Part shown: in pieces, positions 60,583 through 64,000 of the stretch
Layout of the letters: each line of letters starts with the position of its first letter
Numbering within the stretch: position 1 is the stretch's first letter
Origin: Halodurantibacterium daqingensis
GTDB lineage: Bacteria; Pseudomonadota; Alphaproteobacteria; Rhodobacterales; Rhodobacteraceae
Reading direction: 5' to 3'
Assembly (NCBI RefSeq): GCF_042666235.1
Contig: NZ_JBHTFQ010000002.1
Location: forward strand, 186,001-250,000
DNA: 64,000 nt
Translations under genes and position numbers: made by a program
The notes under the pieces: model-generated
Database searches by the model: none
Told to the model about the DNA's origin: nothing
The model's input: the letters and a program-made list of their open reading frames with translations, nothing else

Positions 60583-61542
60583 ATGAACAGGGCCTTTGCC
60601 ACAACCGCCGCCTTCGTCCTTGCCGGGGGGGCGGCCTGGGCCGAGCCGCCGCGCGTCCTTGCGACCGTGGGCATGATTGCCGATGTCGCGGCCGAAGTCG
60701 CCGGCCCCTGTGTCGCGGTCGAGGCGCTGATGGGGCCGGGAATCGATCCGCATCTGTATCAGCCCACGGCGGGGGACGTCGGGCGCATGCAGCGGGCCGA
60801 GGCGATTTTCTATGTCGGGTTGGGGCTTGAGGGCCAGCTTGGCACGGTTCTGGGCCGACTTGCCGACAGCCGCAGCACGCTTTCCGTGGGCGAGGCCATT
60901 GCCGAAACCGCCGACCTGCTGGAAACCGATGGCGGTTATGGTGTCGATCCGCATCTGTGGATGGATGTGCAGCTGTGGACCAGCGCGATCCCCGCGATCC
61001 GCACCCAGCTTGCGCAGCTGGCGCCCGGGTGCGACGGCCTTGACGAGCGGGCGGATGCCTATGCGGCGCAGCTTGCCGCGTTGCACGGCTGGGTCGGGGA
61101 AAGCATCGCCAGCATCCCCGAGGAGGCCCGTGCCCTTGTTACCGCTCATGACGCCTTCGGCTATTATGCCCGCGCCTATGGCATCACGGAAATCGCGCTT
61201 CAGGGCCTGACCACCGAAGCCGAGGCCAGCATCGCTGACATCCGCGAAACCGCCGACGAAGTGGCGCGGCGTGGGGTGCCGGCGGTCTTTGTCGAAAGCA
61301 CGATCAACCCGCGCAGCATCGAGGCGTTGCGGGGCGCCCTGCGCGATCGTGGCCACAACGTCGCACTGGGGGGCGAGCTTTACTCCGATGCGATGGGCGA
61401 GGCCGGAACCGCCGAGGGCACCTATATCGGCATGATACGGGCCAATACCCTTGCGATCACCACCGCGCTGGGCGGAACCCCCGCGGCCTGGCCCGATGCG
61501 TTGGCCGGGTGGTCGGCGCAATGGGGCCTTGGCAATCCTTGA
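60583..61542 (+). CDS. Periplasmic Mn/Fe-binding protein of an ABC transporter (SitA/MntA-like)
   Basis: A 319-aa cluster A-I solute-binding protein. A signal peptide (MNRAFATTAAFVLAGGAAWA) precedes the mature domain. The four metal ligands fit His in GIDPHLYQP (about residue 50), His in DPHLWMDV (about 125), Glu in FVESTINPRS (about 237) and Asp in LYSDAMGEA (about 268). The H-H-E-D set is that of Mn/Fe-binding SitA, PsaA and MntC rather than ZnuA, which uses a third histidine and a His-rich loop, absent here. ATG 60583 has CAGGAG upstream. Confidence 0.88.
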   Translation: MNRAFATTAAFVLAGGAAWAEPPRVLATVGMIADVAAEVAGPCVAVEALMGPGIDPHLYQPTAGDVGRMQRAEAIFYVGLGLEGQLGTVLGRLADSRSTLSVGEAIAETADLLETDGGYGVDPHLWMDVQLWTSAIPAIRTQLAQLAPGCDGLDERADAYAAQLAALHGWVGESIASIPEEARALVTAHDAFGYYARAYGITEIALQGLTTEAEASIADIRETADEVARRGVPAVFVESTINPRSIEALRGALRDRGHNVALGGELYSDAMGEAGTAEGTYIGMIRANTLAITTALGGTPAAWPDALAGWSAQWGLGNP

Positions 61543-61576
61543 CCCGCGGCGCATCCTCAGCCGGAAGGAGCCGACC

Positions 61577-62347
61577 ATGACCCCCGCCAAGGCCGCTTTG
61601 CACGAACCCGATCTCGCCCTGCATGTCGAGGATCTGACCGTCAGTTATCACCGCAAGCCGGTGCTCTGGGATATTGATCTGGACATACCGCCGGGGGTCA
61701 TGGCGGCCATCGTCGGGCCGAACGGGGCGGGGAAATCCACGCTCATCAAGGCGGCGCTGGGGCTAGTGCGGCCGGTGGCCGGGCATGTGCGGTTCTTCGG
61801 ACAGACCTACGGCAGTGTGCGCCGCCGCGTGGGCTATGTGCCGCAACGCTCCAGCGTCGACTGGGATTTTCCGACCACCGTGCTTGATGTGGTCACGATG
61901 GGGCTTTATGGCCAGCTTGGCTGGTTCCGCCGCCCCGGCCGCGCCGAACGTGCCCGGGCCCTTGCCGCGCTTGAACAGGTGGGGATGCAGGATTTCGCCG
62001 CCCGCCAGATCAGCCAGCTTTCCGGTGGTCAGCAGCAGCGGGTGTTCATCGCCCGCGCGCTGGTTCAGGAGGCCGACATCTATTTCCTGGACGAGCCGAT
62101 GGCCGGGGTCGATGCAACCACCGAACGGGCGATCGTGGCGCTGCTCAAGGGGTTGCGCGATGCGGGGCGCACGGTGGTGGTGGTGCATCACGACCTGCAG
62201 ACGGTGCGCCGCTATTTCGACTGGCTGGTGATGCTGAACGTGCGCGTGATCGCGCAGGGCCCGGTGGCCGAGGTTTATACCGCCGACAATCTGCGCCGCA
62301 CCTATGGCGGCCAGATCGCCCTGCTGGGTCCGGATGGGGCGCCATGA
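61577..62347 (+). CDS. ATP-binding protein of the Mn/Fe ABC transporter (SitB/MntB-like)
   Basis: A 256-aa ABC ATPase. Walker A is GPNGAGKSTLIKAAL (about 46-60), the Q-loop falls in YVPQRSSVDWDFP (about 89-101), the ABC signature is QLSGGQQQRVFIARAL (about 145-160), Walker B is ADIYFLDEPMAGVD, and the switch His is in VVHHDL. ATG 61577 follows GGAAGGAG; the frame is open 126 bases further upstream without support. It is 34 bases after sitA and overlaps the permease gene by four bases. Confidence 0.92.
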   Translation: MTPAKAALHEPDLALHVEDLTVSYHRKPVLWDIDLDIPPGVMAAIVGPNGAGKSTLIKAALGLVRPVAGHVRFFGQTYGSVRRRVGYVPQRSSVDWDFPTTVLDVVTMGLYGQLGWFRRPGRAERARALAALEQVGMQDFAARQISQLSGGQQQRVFIARALVQEADIYFLDEPMAGVDATTERAIVALLKGLRDAGRTVVVVHHDLQTVRRYFDWLVMLNVRVIAQGPVAEVYTADNLRRTYGGQIALLGPDGAP

Positions 62348-63585
62348 CAGCCGTGATGCCGCTCTGGTCGCTGTTGCAGGATTTCACCGTGCAGACGGTG
62401 CTCCTGGGCGCGGTGCTGTTGGGCATCGTCAGCGGGATCCTGGGCGCCTTCGCCGTGCTGCGCGGCCAAAGCCTGATGGGCGATGTGCTGTCGCATGCGG
62501 CTCTGCCGGGGATCTGCCTTGGCTTTCTGGTTGCGGGCAGCCGGCATCTGGGCAGTCTCCTGACCGGCGCGTTCCTGACCGGAGCGCTGGCGGCGGTCAC
62601 GGTGCTGTGGCTGCGCCGCACGACCCGGCTGAAGATGGACGCGGCGCTGGGCATCGTTCTGGGCCTGTTCTTTGCAGCGGGCGTGGTGCTGCTGACCTTC
62701 ATCCAGACCAGTCGTGGCGCGGGGCAGGCGGGGCTGAACAGCTTCCTTTTCGGCCAGGCGGCAGCGATGCTGCGATCGGATCTCTGGATCATGGGCGGGG
62801 TGACGCTGGGGGCGATGCTGATCCTTCTGGCCTTCTGGAAAGAGTTCAAGCTGGTTACCTTCGATCCGGGCTTTGCCACCACCGCCGGGCTGCCGGTGCT
62901 GGCGCTTGACCTCGCGCTCACCGTGATGATCGCGCTGGCGATCGTCGTCGGCCTGCAGATGGTGGGGGTGGTGCTGATGACGGCCATGATCATCGCCCCC
63001 GCCGCCGCGGCCCGGCAATGGGTGAACCGGCTCGAGTCGATGGTGATCCTTTCGGCGGTGTTCGGAGTCTCGGCAGGCGTTGCCGGTGCGGGGATCAGCG
63101 CGGCGGGGCGCGGCCTTTCCACGGGGCCGCTGATCGTGCTGGCCGCCTCGGCGATCGTGCTGGTGTCGGTCCTTCTTGCGCCGGGGCGCGGGCTGGTCTG
63201 GGTGGCACTGCGCGACTGGCGCGCCGCGCGTCGGTTGCGGGCGCGCCAGGTGCTGCTGACACTCGACCGGCTGGCGCGTGCCCATGCCCGCGAGGATTTC
63301 CGCAGCGATGAGGGGCTTGTCGATGCCTATCACGGGCGCCGCACCCGCCGCGCGCTGCGCGCCTTGGCTGAGAGGGGCGATATCCGCGCCGTTCGCCACG
63401 GCCCCGAGGATCAGACCCATTGGGAACTGACCGACGCCGGCCGCGCCCGGGCCGCCGCCCTTCACCTTGAGGAAGAGGACGCCGCCATGCCGCGCCGGGA
63501 TGTATCGCAGGACGGGAATCGCGGCCCAGACGCGGGCACCGGGCGGCAGCCCGTCCGGACCCCGCGCGGAGGGGCGGGATGCTGA
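62344..63585 (+). CDS. Mn/Fe ABC permease with C-terminal winged-helix domain (SitC-like)
   Basis: A 413-aa protein. Residues 1-275 are an ABC-3 permease with eight or so membrane helices. The EAA-like region is GQSLMGDVLSHAALPGICLGF (about 41-61), and DLALTVMIALAIVVGLQMVGVVLMTAMIIAP ends it. From about residue 295 a soluble stretch follows. LLTLDRLARAHAREDFR and RTRRALRALAERGDIRAVRHG lead to HWELTDAGRARAAALHLEEE, which has the helix-turn-helix and wing pattern of DtxR/MarR-like domains. Some Mn/Fe permeases carry such a fusion. The last 30 residues are low complexity. The gene overlaps the second permease gene (ATGCTGA). Confidence 0.85.
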   Translation: MTAVMPLWSLLQDFTVQTVLLGAVLLGIVSGILGAFAVLRGQSLMGDVLSHAALPGICLGFLVAGSRHLGSLLTGAFLTGALAAVTVLWLRRTTRLKMDAALGIVLGLFFAAGVVLLTFIQTSRGAGQAGLNSFLFGQAAAMLRSDLWIMGGVTLGAMLILLAFWKEFKLVTFDPGFATTAGLPVLALDLALTVMIALAIVVGLQMVGVVLMTAMIIAPAAAARQWVNRLESMVILSAVFGVSAGVAGAGISAAGRGLSTGPLIVLAASAIVLVSVLLAPGRGLVWVALRDWRAARRLRARQVLLTLDRLARAHAREDFRSDEGLVDAYHGRRTRRALRALAERGDIRAVRHGPEDQTHWELTDAGRARAAALHLEEEDAAMPRRDVSQDGNRGPDAGTGRQPVRTPRGGAGC

Positions 63586-64000
63586 CGTGGTTTTTCAACG
63601 ACGTTGCGGCAATGATCGTGGCCACCGGCGCGCTGGTGGGGGCGGGGTCGGCGCTGCTCGGGGTGTTTCTGGTGCTGCGCGGGGCGGGAATGCTGACCCA
63701 TGCGATCAGCCATTCGATCCTTCTGGGCATTGTCATCGCCTGGATGCTGAGCGGGCAGACCTCGGGGCCCTTCGTGCTGGCGGCGGCGGCGCTCGCGGGG
63801 CTTTTGTCGGTGGTCATGACCGAGGCGCTGGCGCGGTCGAACCTGGTGCGGATGGATGCGGCGATCGGCCTGGTCTTTCCGGCGCTTTTCGCCCTGGGGG
63901 TGCTGCTGATCAGCCTCAATGCGCGCAATGTCCATCTGGATGAACATGCGGTGCTGCTGGGCGAAATCGGCTTTGTCTGGCTGGATACGGTGCAGCTGGG
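63579..64000 (+). CDS. Second Mn/Fe ABC permease (SitD-like), partial at the window end
   Basis: The first 140 residues of another ABC-3 family permease run off the right edge. Helices are visible at residues 8-30 (MIVATGALVGAGSALLGVFL), 45-60 and 65-85. The EAA-like loop is GAGMLTHAISHSILLGIVIAW (about 36-56), and SLNARNVHLDEHAVLLGEI (about 112-130) is a typical segment of this family. It overlaps the previous permease gene by seven bases. Two permeases with one ATPase and one binding protein make the set a four-gene Sit-type system. Confidence 0.88.
   Translation, partial: MLTWFFNDVAAMIVATGALVGAGSALLGVFLVLRGAGMLTHAISHSILLGIVIAWMLSGQTSGPFVLAAAALAGLLSVVMTEALARSNLVRMDAAIGLVFPALFALGVLLISLNARNVHLDEHAVLLGEIGFVWLDTVQL

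Noticed and set aside
60583..64000. Zinc transporter ZnuABC
   Set aside because: There is no His-rich loop or third His ligand in the binding protein. The H-H-E-D ligand set and two permeases fit a Mn/Fe Sit-type system.

Overview
The window is a chromosomal segment of a GC-rich alphaproteobacterium, most likely a member of the Rhodobacterales (Rhodobacter/Paracoccus-type). The evidence is the gene order dusB(nifR3)-ntrB-ntrC-ntrY-ntrX-trkA-trkH-hfq-hflX, an NtrC without the sigma-54 contact loop, and a nuo operon carrying Rhodobacterales-type extra genes and ending in birA-coaX-rnj. Nearly all of it is core metabolism. I see no prophage, insertion sequence or plasmid backbone.

Layout: 1-16 is probably the 5' tip of a divergent ispD/ispDF gene. 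204-12017 holds tRNA modification, nitrogen two-component systems, Trk potassium uptake, Hfq and HflX. 12026-13293 (minus strand) has an SPW membrane protein, bacterioferritin and its ferredoxin. 13478-15838 is tex. 15839-16331 contains a small CRISPR-like array whose last repeat forms the 3' end of a minus-strand sugar transferase (16304-16981). 17220-25012 is a leucine/isovalerate catabolic cluster (acyl-CoA dehydrogenase, methylcrotonyl-CoA carboxylase subunits, glutathione transferase, HMG-CoA lyase, enoyl-CoA hydratase), interrupted by an oppositely oriented ompW with a perfect FNR-type palindrome in front of it. 25255-41003 is the 14-gene complex I operon nuoA-N with three extra small genes, followed by birA, coaX and rnj (to 44204). 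On the minus strand follow a DEAD-box helicase, glpK, glpD, a TRAP transporter (P, M, Q) and prfC. A CoA-binding protein gene (54684-55100) leads into a 0.9-kb stretch without a recognisable gene. The histidine genes hisE, hisF, hisA, hisH and hisB (minus strand, with a plus-strand DUF2147 gene inside) come next, then tRNA-Gly(GCC). A Mn/Fe-type ABC transporter (sitABCD-like) runs off the right end.

How the parts relate: the cluster at 17220-25012 would turn isovaleryl-CoA into acetoacetate and acetyl-CoA, and GlpK/GlpD feed glycerol into central metabolism. Both deliver electrons to the quinone pool, which complex I also serves. Several small regulatory sites can be read directly: a palindromic operator before the acyl-CoA dehydrogenase, the FNR-type box before ompW, a Fur/Mur-like box before sitA, and hairpins at several convergent or operon-end positions.

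The least ordinary signal is the array at 16069-16331. It has 29-nt repeats and 32-nt spacers (the type I-E geometry), no cas genes in the window, spacers lower in GC than the surroundings, and a terminal repeat that is also coding sequence. Four gene-free GC-rich intervals (44205-44600, 49331-49854, 55101-56039, 58477-59043) remain unexplained beyond hairpins and likely promoters.
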